This document shows positions 1 through 7,043 of a stretch of DNA of 9,305 nucleotides, piece after piece (position 1 is the stretch's first letter; every line of letters starts with the position of its first letter). The notes beneath the pieces were generated by a model that did not search any database, was not told the DNA's origin, and saw only the letters and a list, made by a program, of their open reading frames with translations. The DNA is from Clostridia bacterium (GTDB lineage Bacteria; Bacillota_A; Clostridia; Oscillospirales; CAG-272), in the NCBI GenBank assembly GCA_017472105.1, contig JAFUQY010000013.1:1-9305 (forward strand), in the 5' to 3' direction. Made by a program: the position numbers and the translations under genes.

Positions 1-2
1 AT

Positions 3-1013
3 GCCGCCGCTGTGACGGAAGATGCATGCGAACCGGAAGCCGGAAATACCACCGCGATGGATGGGGCGGATTTGCCGGAGCTCAGCTTCGCGGGAATGGC
101 GGGCGGCTACGGTATGGAAGCTCTGATGGCGTACGATGTCTCGGAAATCATCGGGTCGAACCCGTGGACGAAGGACTCTGCGGTGACTTCCCTGCCGGTG
201 TATCAGAATCTTTCCGTCCCGGAGCAGAGCGGCATCCCGGAGAACGGTTATACAGCGGACGAACTTCTTGCCATTGCGGAAGAAATCGCCGCGAAAATGG
301 GGACGGAGATTGTGTCGCATGAGTTCAACACGATGACGGTCAATTCAAAGGACGGGTACAGCGAGTATCTCACTTCAATTGACGCGGAAACCGAGCTCTG
401 TTCGATCAACGTGATGACAAGCGGCATGGCATCCGTGCGGATTGAAGAAAATTCCCCCGGCAAACCCACGGATAATGCATCTGCTCTTGCGGTTTACGAG
501 GACTTTGCGGGTCTGCTGGAATTTGAAGAACCGACTGCCGATATCGTTACGCATAACAACATCTACGGCGAGGTTCATCATGAGATTTACGTCTGGGACG
601 GCGCAGGAGATGAACGGGAACGGATTCTCGGATTCGCGTTTGACACAGTGATGATTTCCGGCACGGATAAGTGGTACGGGATCAATCTCGGCATCATGTA
701 TGCAAAGAAAGAACTGATCGGCGAGTATCCCATCATCGCATGGGAAGAAGCGGCTGAAATGCTCCTTGACGGCAAATACATCTCGACCGTTCCCGATGAT
801 ACCTTCGGTCAGCCGGAATCGTATGAGCACGTGGAGCTGGTGTACCGCACAAACGACGAGACGATCATGCCGTACTATAAATTCCGGGTGCATCTGGAAG
901 AATGGGATGACATGCATTTTGAAGGCGAAAAACATTACGGTGCATACTACGTCCCCGCCGTATCTTCGGAATACCTCGACGAATCCACGTTCTGGGACGG
1001 CTCCTTCAACTGA
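3..1013 (+). CDS. Secreted-type protein of unknown function, 5' end cut off
   Basis: The reading frame is open from the left edge (Ala-Ala-Ala-Val-Thr-Glu-Asp...) to TGA at 1011-1013. A GTG lies at 12-14, but no ribosome binding site can be placed before it and the frame continues upstream, so the true start is probably outside the window. About 336 residues are visible. They are acidic, rich in Tyr, Glu, Asp and Gly, with no hydrophobic segment long enough to span a membrane and few cysteines. That suits an extracytoplasmic domain whose signal peptide or membrane anchor lies upstream of the window. Near the C-terminus there is an aromatic stretch, 'MPYYKFRVHLEEWDD' followed by 'YGAYYVPAV'. 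No catalytic motif was recognised. It could be a lipoprotein or the outer domain of a membrane sensor, for example a second M56-type or anti-sigma-type protein. That is a guess from general appearance only. The gene ends in a shared terminator facing the oxidoreductase gene. Confidence 0.7.
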   Translation, partial: AAAVTEDACEPEAGNTTAMDGADLPELSFAGMAGGYGMEALMAYDVSEIIGSNPWTKDSAVTSLPVYQNLSVPEQSGIPENGYTADELLAIAEEIAAKMGTEIVSHEFNTMTVNSKDGYSEYLTSIDAETELCSINVMTSGMASVRIEENSPGKPTDNASALAVYEDFAGLLEFEEPTADIVTHNNIYGEVHHEIYVWDGAGDERERILGFAFDTVMISGTDKWYGINLGIMYAKKELIGEYPIIAWEEAAEMLLDGKYISTVPDDTFGQPESYEHVELVYRTNDETIMPYYKFRVHLEEWDDMHFEGEKHYGAYYVPAVSSEYLDESTFWDGSFN

Positions 1014-1017
1014 ACAC

Positions 1018-1056
1018 AAAAAATCCGCTTTTCCCTCATGGGATCGGCGGATTTTG
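1018..1056. terminator. Bidirectional rho-independent terminator between convergent genes
   Basis: The arms AAAATCCGC (1020-1028) and GCGGATTTT (1047-1055) are perfectly complementary. An inner stem TCCC (1032-1035) / GGGA (1040-1043) closes a TCAT loop. On the plus strand the stem runs into TTTTGTTT. On the minus strand it runs into six T residues (the A-run at 1018-1023). It begins 4 bases after the stop of the left-edge gene and lies 10 bases beyond the oxidoreductase stop, so it can serve both. Confidence 0.88.
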
Positions 1057-1065
1057 TTTGATTCA

Positions 1066-2040
1066 TCACTTCCCGAGAATCTGATCGAACAGCTTTGCGC
1101 ATCCGATGGTCGCGGCGGGCGTCATGACGTCGGAGGTCAGTTTTCCGTCGGCGAGACAGCGGATGACCTCGCGGATTTCGTAGACGAAGCCGTTGCCGTT
1201 CGGGAATTCGGAGGTGAACTCCTCGACGTGACGGCGTCCTGCGTCAAAGCGGTCTGCGCGGGTGCCTTCGTGTCCGTTGATCTCGATGATGCCGCCCGTT
1301 CCGGTAATGCTGAAGAAGCATCTCGGCGCACAGGAGACACTGCACTCGATCACGGCGTCTGCCGAAGGATAGCGGAGCAGCATTGTGACGGAGGTATCGA
1401 CTCCCGTGACGGGATGACGGCGTACCGATGCCATGGCGCTCTCCACGGGCTCTCCGATGAGGCGGGTCAGAATTTCGATCGGGTAGACGCCGATGTCGTA
1501 CATGGCACCGCCGGCGAGCGCGGGATTGAGAATGCGGCTTTCGAGGTTGTTTCCGCCGTGGAATCCGATCGCTCCGTGCGCGGTGATGACGTCTCCGATG
1601 GCACCTGCGGCGATCCATTCCTTCGCCTTCACGATGGCGGGCAGGAAGTTCGACCACATCGCTTCCATGAGAAACACGCCTTTTTCCCGTGCGAGGGCAA
1701 AGATTTCGCGTGCTTCGGCTTCGGTGAGAACCATCGGCTTTTCGCAGAGGATATGCTTGCCCGCCGCGATTGCCTGACGGAGGTTGTCCGCGTGGAAATT
1801 GTGGGTTGTTGCGATATAGACGGCGTCAATGTCGTCGCGCGCAAGCATTTCGGCGTAGTCTCCGTATGCGGAGGGAATCCGGTTTCTGTCGGCGAATGCC
1901 TGTGCGCGGTCGGCGGATTTGCTGGATACTGCCGCCACGGTCACATCAAAGCCGTCCTCTTCCCGGACAAGCCGCACCGCATCGGCGAATTTGTTGGCAA
2001 TACCGCCCGCTCCCATGATTCCGAATCGAAGTTTTTCCAT
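1066..2040 (-). CDS. Gfo/Idh/MocA-family NAD(P)-dependent oxidoreductase
   Basis: The 324-residue product has the usual length of this cytoplasmic family, which oxidises or reduces sugars, inositols and related hydroxy compounds with NAD(P). An N-terminal Rossmann fold is shown by G-x-G-G-I-A at residues 10-15. The family's E-K-P motif is at 100-102, with Lys101 the expected catalytic lysine. The second domain carries 'EAMWSNFLPA' (126-135) and 'GGAMYDIGVYPI' (177-188). The last motif puts a tyrosine (Tyr186) where many relatives have histidine. Lys plus Tyr in these places is the pattern known from dimeric dihydrodiol dehydrogenase, so that branch is the closest guess; the substrate cannot be told. 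The ATG start is supported by AAAGGAG (2049-2055, complement) 8 bases upstream. The gene starts 30 bases after the M3 peptidase stop on the same strand, with no terminator between, so the two are likely co-transcribed. Confidence 0.93.
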   Translation of the reverse strand: MEKLRFGIMGAGGIANKFADAVRLVREEDGFDVTVAAVSSKSADRAQAFADRNRIPSAYGDYAEMLARDDIDAVYIATTHNFHADNLRQAIAAGKHILCEKPMVLTEAEAREIFALAREKGVFLMEAMWSNFLPAIVKAKEWIAAGAIGDVITAHGAIGFHGGNNLESRILNPALAGGAMYDIGVYPIEILTRLIGEPVESAMASVRRHPVTGVDTSVTMLLRYPSADAVIECSVSCAPRCFFSITGTGGIIEINGHEGTRADRFDAGRRHVEEFTSEFPNGNGFVYEIREVIRCLADGKLTSDVMTPAATIGCAKLFDQILGK

Positions 2041-2070
2041 ATCCGGTGCTCCTTTCGTATATTGTCCTGT

Positions 2071-3831
2071 TTATTCGTTTGCCAGTGCGCAGAATTCTTC
2101 CACTCTTTCGGCGAAGGACTGAAGTCCGGCTTCCCAGAAGGATTTTTCGGTCAGATCAATGCCGGCAATCTTCGCGCATTCTTCCACGTCGGTGACACTC
2201 GTTGCACGGAGCATCGCTTTGTAAACGGGAACGAAATCCGCGCCGGTTTCTTTGTATTTTGCATACAGTCCGCGTGCAAACAGACCGCCGAACGCATAGG
2301 GGAAGTTGTAGAAGCTGAGTCCGCCGCTGTAATAATGTCCCTTGACGAGCCACATGTACCTGTGAAGCGTGGACAGACCGTCGCCGTATGCCTTCTTCTG
2401 TGCGTCGAGCATGAGTTCGCACATTCTGTCGGCGTTCATGAATTCCGCGGGACGTGCTTCAAAGACGGAGGCTTCAAAGGTATAGCGGGAGTAGATGTCG
2501 CAGATGATCTGGCAGGCGTCCTGAAGCTGGCTTTCCATGAGCGCGAGCTTGGTGTTTCTGTCGTCGGCTTCCGCAATTGCGGTTTCCATGACGAGCACTT
2601 CGTTGAACGTGGACGCGGTTTCCGCAACGGGCATGGAGTAGCCCTGATTGAGGATGTTGTGGCAGAAGACCTGACGGTCGTGGAAGGAATGTCCGAGCTC
2701 GTGCGCAAGGGTGACGATATCGCTGAACGATCCGTCGAAATTGGTGAGTACGCGGCTCTGATGTGCGCTGGGAACACCGCAGTCGAATGCACCGCCGACC
2801 TTGCCTTCACGCGGGTAGAAGTCGATCCACGCTTCGTCAAACGCGGCTTTCACCATGTCGTGCAGTTCGGTGTCAAACTTGCCGAAGATATTCAGAAGGT
2901 ACTCCTTCGCGTCCTCAACGGTGTATTTTTTGTCAGCCGATCCCACGGGTGCGAACAGGTCATGCCACGGGAGTCCGCCTTCGTGACCGAGCAGTTTCGC
3001 CTTCGCACGGAGATACTTGTGGAACACGGGCATGTACTCTTCCATCGCGGAGAGGAGCGCATCGAGGGTTTCCCGCTTCATCCGGGAGGTGTACAGGGAT
3101 TTCGCCAGCGGAGATTCGTAGCCGCGCAGTTCGCATTCGTTGAGCACCTGCAGCTTGATGCTGTTGAGCGCAAACGCCACGGATTCGTCGATCTTTTCGC
3201 ACGCGGCGAGTTCCGCTTCGTATGCGGCTTTTCTCACGGCGGGATCGGGATCGTAGGCAAGATTGCGGACGGCGGGAAGCGTGATTCTGTCCCCGTTGTA
3301 ATCGACGGCGAGGGAGCTTGTCAGACTGCTCTGCAAATCACTCCACGCGGACGCACCGGAGATACTCATTTTCGCGAACAGGGTTTCTTCCTTGTCGGAG
3401 AGGAGGTATCTGCTGTCCTTTTTGATGTTGGTGAGAAGATAGCGGAATTCTTCCAGTGCGGGCTCTTCTGCGATCACGGCGTCGATGTCAGCCTGTGCGA
3501 TGCGGCTCTGGATGAGGGTATCGGCAGCGGCAGTCACGCTGAGCTTCGCCATGAGCTGTCCCTGAATGCTTGCGGCGTCGGTATCCCCTGTGTTTGCGGA
3601 ATAGCGGAGATTTGCGTAGATGAACAGCTTTTCCACGATTTCGTTCATCTTCACGCCGCCGTCGAGATAGGCTCTGATGACCTCGGTGTCGGACATCGTA
3701 CCCATGTTTGCGGCAAAATTGTTCACCTCTGCGATAAGGGTGTCGAGGGTATTGATATCGTTTTTGAATGCGGGATCGTCGAATCCGTTGTAGAGGATGG
3801 AGAGATCCCAGGTTCTGTCGGTTACAGACAT
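2071..3831 (-). CDS. pepF: M3-family oligoendopeptidase (PepF-like)
   Basis: This is a 586-residue cytoplasmic zinc metallopeptidase, close to the roughly 600 residues usual for oligoendopeptidase F. It would cut short peptides, typically in peptide recycling or nutrition. The zinc site is clear: 'LAHELGHSFHD' gives H377-E378-x-G-H381, and 'PVAETAST' supplies the third ligand Glu404. The conserved C-terminal M3 block 'GHYYSGGLSFYNFPYAFG' lies at about residues 498-514 and holds the His and Tyr residues that bind substrate in this family. The N-terminal half (about 1-200) matches the helical PepF N-terminal region and begins with 'TWDLS', typical of these proteins. There is no signal peptide. 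The ATG is preceded by AAGGAG (3840-3845, complement) at 8 bases, and a promoter lies just upstream. The symbol is by family resemblance; the exact specificity is unknown. Confidence 0.95.
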   Translation of the reverse strand: MSVTDRTWDLSILYNGFDDPAFKNDINTLDTLIAEVNNFAANMGTMSDTEVIRAYLDGGVKMNEIVEKLFIYANLRYSANTGDTDAASIQGQLMAKLSVTAAADTLIQSRIAQADIDAVIAEEPALEEFRYLLTNIKKDSRYLLSDKEETLFAKMSISGASAWSDLQSSLTSSLAVDYNGDRITLPAVRNLAYDPDPAVRKAAYEAELAACEKIDESVAFALNSIKLQVLNECELRGYESPLAKSLYTSRMKRETLDALLSAMEEYMPVFHKYLRAKAKLLGHEGGLPWHDLFAPVGSADKKYTVEDAKEYLLNIFGKFDTELHDMVKAAFDEAWIDFYPREGKVGGAFDCGVPSAHQSRVLTNFDGSFSDIVTLAHELGHSFHDRQVFCHNILNQGYSMPVAETASTFNEVLVMETAIAEADDRNTKLALMESQLQDACQIICDIYSRYTFEASVFEARPAEFMNADRMCELMLDAQKKAYGDGLSTLHRYMWLVKGHYYSGGLSFYNFPYAFGGLFARGLYAKYKETGADFVPVYKAMLRATSVTDVEECAKIAGIDLTEKSFWEAGLQSFAERVEEFCALANE

Positions 3832-3863
3832 AAATAAGGCTCCTTCTGCGGTATTTTTACTGC

Positions 3864-3892
3864 ATTATACCACAAAAAGAGCCTTGTTGCAA
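3864..3892 (-). promoter_or_regulatory. Predicted vegetative promoter of the M3 peptidase-oxidoreductase operon
   Basis: On the complement, a perfect -10 box TATAAT (3864-3869) is preceded by TG with one base between (extended -10). A -35-like TTGCAA (3887-3892, 4 of 6 consensus bases) lies at 17-base spacing. The start codon at 3831 would leave a leader of roughly 25-30 bases containing the RBS. The -35 box sits only 6 bases beyond the stop codon of the M56 gene, and no convincing terminator separates the two, so read-through from the M56 gene may add to this promoter. Confidence 0.75.
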
Positions 3893-3897
3893 GAGGT

Positions 3898-6555
3898 TTA
3901 CATATATCCGCCGTCGGCTTCGGGGAAATCCATGGCCGTCTCAAGCTGTTCCTGAAGTTCGCACAGATACCGCAGGAATGCATCGCAGTTTTTCGTCATG
4001 GGATTCTTGATGCCGAGTCCGGAAACGTTTCCGAGTACGAGATATTCCCTGCCGTCTATCGTGAAATATACCTGAAAACTGGTATTCGGAGACACACTGG
4101 ATACCGGAGCGTCGCCCCCGAGAATTCCCTGCGGTGTGATCTCCTTATCAATCGACACCATGTCGCATTCCACCAGCTTCGCGTAAATCTCCTGCATCAT
4201 CTCATCGGTCGGCTCAAACTGTTTTCCGAAGATGCCGTCGCGGATGAGATCCTTCTGAATGTACCCGTCGTAGGTGTCGAAAATGTTCTTCTGCGTCACG
4301 TCGACCCACATCTCAAACCGGATATCAAAATCCTCCGGCATGGTCTCCGGGTATGGACTGCGCTTCACCCGTTCGTATGCAATCTCGCCGGCGTCGGTCA
4401 GGGTAATGATATAGTCGTACAGCTCGTCAAATTCATAGACAGAAAGCATGAGAGTTTCGTTTCCGAGATAGGTCAGGTTATAATCGGCAACCTCCAGCCG
4501 TGTGAAGTGATCCAGCGACCGGACAGTGATACTGTCGCCGGAGATGACGCCGATGTTGGCTTCCGAATCCAGCTCCACGTCGGTGAAGAGCACGAATGCG
4601 TCGCATCTCAGGCTGTCGGGAGCGAGTACCCATGCCGATACGATGACCTCGCGCGGGTAGTTCCGGATAAAGCCCGACACCGCATCGAGGACGGAAATCT
4701 GCCCGCTGCCCGGTTCGAGATCGTACGCCGACCAGACACCGACATCTTTATGAATCTGGTAGATCCTGAGCTTACCGCCGCGCCGCAGCAGAGCGTAGGT
4801 ACTGTTGAGCCGAAGCCATTCGCCGTCGTTCACATATTCGTAATCCGCACCGCCGAGCGGCATAAACATCTCAGACCATTCCGCAGCGGTATAAGGGAAC
4901 GGCTGCCATCCTTCAGTATCTGCGAGATCCATCGTGAATGTGGTGGATCCGCTGGTGTTGTGAACCATGGCGAAATACGTGTCCGTGAGGTAATAGGTGT
5001 AGCCGGAATCCGCGCCGGTTATTGTTGAACTGAGCGGCGTCATGTACACGCACTGGACGGAATGATACGCGCCGTCGGTCGGGACGGGTTCCACGCGGTA
5101 AATCCACGTGATATCCTCCGTGTAGCTGATGCAGATGAGGGTTGTGCCGTCCTTCTGCTGAAGGAAACAGGACCACGACGGGCTGTCATCGGTTTGTGCA
5201 GTCCACGCGCGGGCATTGTTTTCGCGGATGTCTGCGGGGGAATCGTAAATGCCGTAGGACTGCCATACGTCCGAATTTGCACTGCCGTCCTGACCTGCCC
5301 ACACGGAGGTGTCAATTCGGTCATCGAAGTTTTCGGCAGTCAGCGTGATTTCGGTCAGTGTTCCGCGGTACTCGGCGTCCGCTGTGTCATTCCCAAGCAT
5401 GTACAGCTGTCCGTCGAGCGTGATGCGGTAGTCGGCATTGCCGTCAGGAATTGTGACATACGAGAAAGCGGCGGCAGTATAAACGGTATCGGTGATCCGG
5501 TAATCGCAGCCGAACGGATCAGGCAGCTCCACGGTATCGGGATCGACAGCGTTCTTCTCCGGATTTGCCGCACATGCGATCAGGACGGCGAGACACAGCA
5601 CAAGCGCGGTCACCGTGATCCAGAGCTTCGGCTTTTTCCAGCGAAGGACGTTTTTGATTCTTCCCTTCACGCCGGTTTCGCCGAATGCGAGCGGGGTCGG
5701 GGACGGAAATCTGCGGTTGGACGCGAACGAAAGCAGGCTCGTGCTGTAAATCTTCCGGATGCCGTCGGACTGCGAGAGCACCCATTCGTCACAGCGCATT
5801 TCCATGTCCCGTCCCATGCAGACGAACGCCAGCCACGCAAGCGGGTTGAACCAGTGCACGGTGAGAATGAAGAACGCCAGCGGCCTGACAACGTGATCGA
5901 GACAACGGATGTGATACCGCTCGTGCAGAAGAACGTAGGTGAGCGCGTCTTCGTCGAGGCGGTACGGGATGTAGATTTTCGGCTTGATGAGTCCGAGAAT
6001 GAACGGCGAGCGCACGGTTTCCGACTGCCATATGTTTGTGTCAAGACGCGTCGCAGTTCTCAGCCGGCAATGCAGGACGACGCACGAGACAACTGCGTAG
6101 ATCATGAGAGCCGCGATGCCGATGAGCCAGAGATATGCGCCGACTGCCGTCCAGATCTGCATGGGATTCGCGCTGTATGTGGGCTGACCGGACAGATTAT
6201 GGATCACGCCGTCGGGCATGGAACCGGAAATGAACGTGTTCGCCGCCGGGATGCCGGTTGTGATCTGCGGTGTCTGCATCATGCCGATGTTGCCGGGGAT
6301 GTAGGTGAGCGCGTGATCGGCTGTTTTCTGCGCCGCGGTCATGTCGAAGGGTTTGAGCGAAAACAGGCTGAACACCGATTCGAACGTGACGGGACAGCAC
6401 AGCCGGAATCCGACGACGCTCCAGAGCAGGTACGCATACTTCTTCGGTGCGCGCCGGAGCAGAAACCGGATCATCAGCACGGCGAGAATGACGTAGCTGC
6501 CGGTGATGCTCATGTTGAGGATGGAGATGAACGCTGAAGTGAGAAGCTGTTCCAT
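3898..6555 (-). CDS. M56-family (BlaR1-type) membrane metalloprotease with large outer sensor region
   Basis: The 885-residue protein has a membrane protease core and a long C-terminal outer region. Hydrophobic segments lie near residues 13-33, 40-58, 135-162 and 311-327. The zinc site is 'LLHERYH' (H211-E212-x-x-H215), with 'RDMEMRCDE' (249-257) supplying the likely third ligand (Glu252), followed by the family's conserved stretch. In BlaR1 and MecR1 this core acts in the cytoplasm to inactivate the paired repressor after an outside ligand is sensed, and the adjacent repressor gene makes the same logic likely here. The outer part (about 330-885) is more than twice the BlaR1 sensor length. 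I find no penicillin-binding S-x-x-K motif there; the nearest, 'STYA', lacks the lysine. The fourth membrane segment follows K-K-P-K and ends in the lipobox-like L-I-A-C at 325-328. The ATG lies 3 bases after the repressor stop, with RBS AGGGAG (6562-6567, complement), implying translational coupling. The ligand is unknown. Confidence 0.9.
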   Translation of the reverse strand: MEQLLTSAFISILNMSITGSYVILAVLMIRFLLRRAPKKYAYLLWSVVGFRLCCPVTFESVFSLFSLKPFDMTAAQKTADHALTYIPGNIGMMQTPQITTGIPAANTFISGSMPDGVIHNLSGQPTYSANPMQIWTAVGAYLWLIGIAALMIYAVVSCVVLHCRLRTATRLDTNIWQSETVRSPFILGLIKPKIYIPYRLDEDALTYVLLHERYHIRCLDHVVRPLAFFILTVHWFNPLAWLAFVCMGRDMEMRCDEWVLSQSDGIRKIYSTSLLSFASNRRFPSPTPLAFGETGVKGRIKNVLRWKKPKLWITVTALVLCLAVLIACAANPEKNAVDPDTVELPDPFGCDYRITDTVYTAAAFSYVTIPDGNADYRITLDGQLYMLGNDTADAEYRGTLTEITLTAENFDDRIDTSVWAGQDGSANSDVWQSYGIYDSPADIRENNARAWTAQTDDSPSWSCFLQQKDGTTLICISYTEDITWIYRVEPVPTDGAYHSVQCVYMTPLSSTITGADSGYTYYLTDTYFAMVHNTSGSTTFTMDLADTEGWQPFPYTAAEWSEMFMPLGGADYEYVNDGEWLRLNSTYALLRRGGKLRIYQIHKDVGVWSAYDLEPGSGQISVLDAVSGFIRNYPREVIVSAWVLAPDSLRCDAFVLFTDVELDSEANIGVISGDSITVRSLDHFTRLEVADYNLTYLGNETLMLSVYEFDELYDYIITLTDAGEIAYERVKRSPYPETMPEDFDIRFEMWVDVTQKNIFDTYDGYIQKDLIRDGIFGKQFEPTDEMMQEIYAKLVECDMVSIDKEITPQGILGGDAPVSSVSPNTSFQVYFTIDGREYLVLGNVSGLGIKNPMTKNCDAFLRYLCELQEQLETAMDFPEADGGYM

Positions 6556-6558
6556 GAT

Positions 6559-6918
6559 TCACTCCCTGTGCTCGTCGATGAGCCGTTTCAGTTCCGCCGC
6601 TTCCCTTTCCGAGATGGTCTTTCCGCCGAGAAAGGACGCGAGAAATCCCGGCAGTGAGCCTTCGAATGTGCGCTCCACAAACCGTTCGCTCTCGTATGCC
6701 TGCACGCTCTCCCGCGGAATCAGGGACGTGACGACGGTGTTCTCGTTCTGCGCGAAGCCTTTTTCGCAGAGTTTTTTCAAGGTGGTGTACGTCGTAGATT
6801 TCTTCCAGCCGAGTTTGTCCAGACACAGCTCCACGAGCTTTCCGGAAGCAATCGGCTCGTTCTCCCACACGATTGTCATGAAGCGGTAATCGCTGTCGCA
6901 GAGTTTCAGCTCTTCCAT
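6559..6918 (-). CDS. BlaI/MecI/CopY-family transcriptional repressor
   Basis: The product is a 119-residue winged-helix DNA-binding protein of the usual family length. The N-terminal helix region contains 'DYRFMTIVW', and the recognition-helix region is 'GWKKSTTYTTLKKLCEKG' (37-54), the family hallmark. The C-terminal dimerisation segment is 'FLASFLGGKTISEREAAEL' (92-110). In staphylococcal BlaI and MecI, inactivating proteolysis occurs in roughly this region; whether the same happens here is inferred. RBS GGAGGAAA (6923-6930, complement) sits just upstream of the ATG. The gene is first in a two-gene operon with the M56 protease, 3 bases apart. Its own promoter is overlapped by a perfect dyad, suggesting autoregulation. 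The metal-binding cysteines typical of CopY (C-x-C pairs at the C-terminus) are absent, so a copper-responsive CopY role is unlikely. Confidence 0.95.
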   Translation of the reverse strand: MEELKLCDSDYRFMTIVWENEPIASGKLVELCLDKLGWKKSTTYTTLKKLCEKGFAQNENTVVTSLIPRESVQAYESERFVERTFEGSLPGFLASFLGGKTISEREAAELKRLIDEHRE

Positions 6919-6942
6919 GATGTTTCCTCCTGTGATGATATC

Positions 6943-6983
6943 GGTCTATATTTACCAACCACATATAGTCTATAACAATAGAC
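6943..6983. promoter_or_regulatory. Predicted BlaI-type operator (dyad plus extra half-site)
   Basis: A perfect inverted repeat GTCTAT-AACA-ATAGAC occupies 6968-6983, inside the promoter spacer and -10 region of the repressor operon. A further copy of the half-site, GTCTAT, lies at 6944-6949, 24 bases away, and ATAGTC (one base off ATAGAC) lies at 6965-6970. BlaI-family repressors bind dyads as dimers and commonly repress their own operon. That this dyad is the binding site is inferred from its position and symmetry, not from a known consensus for this protein. Confidence 0.6.
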
Positions 6984-6995
6984 CGGATTTGTCAA
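6967..6995 (-). promoter_or_regulatory. Predicted promoter of the blaI-like/M56 operon
   Basis: On the complement, a perfect -35 box TTGACA lies at 6990-6995. Two -10 candidates overlap. TAGACT (6967-6972) is at the ideal 17-base spacing with 4 of 6 consensus bases. TATAGA (6969-6974) is at 15 bases with an extended TG upstream, also 4 of 6. The weak -10 is largely made of the operator-like dyad, as expected of a repressible promoter. The repressor start codon is about 50 bases downstream. Confidence 0.65.
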
Positions 6996-7013
6996 TAGGA
7001 TTCACATAATTGT

Positions 7014-7043
7014 AACAAAAAAATCCCATCGATTGACGGGATT
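7014..7043 (-). terminator. Rho-independent terminator of the 124-codon gene
   Basis: On the complement the arms AATCCC (7038-7043) and GGGATT (7022-7027) enclose a 10-base loop and are followed by a run of seven T residues (7017-7023), then GTT. The stem starts within the stop codon of the small gene, so transcription from it should end before the repressor promoter. Confidence 0.85.

Noticed and set aside
766..3837. Open reading frame of 1023 codons on the plus strand
   Set aside because: It lies antisense to the M3 peptidase and the oxidoreductase, both strongly supported by motifs, RBS and promoter. The translation is rich in Cys, His, Phe and Arg with no recognisable domain, as expected from codon bias on the opposite strand.
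3873..3897. Possible terminator hairpin after the M56 gene
   Set aside because: The stem has only about five pairs with a bulge (CTTG/CAAG) before a T-run, and it overlaps the predicted -35 box. It is too weak to call.
5062..6537. Open reading frame of 491 codons on the plus strand
   Set aside because: It is antisense to the M56 protease, has no RBS or promoter, and its composition is dominated by Arg, His, Asp and Val. It is a shadow frame.
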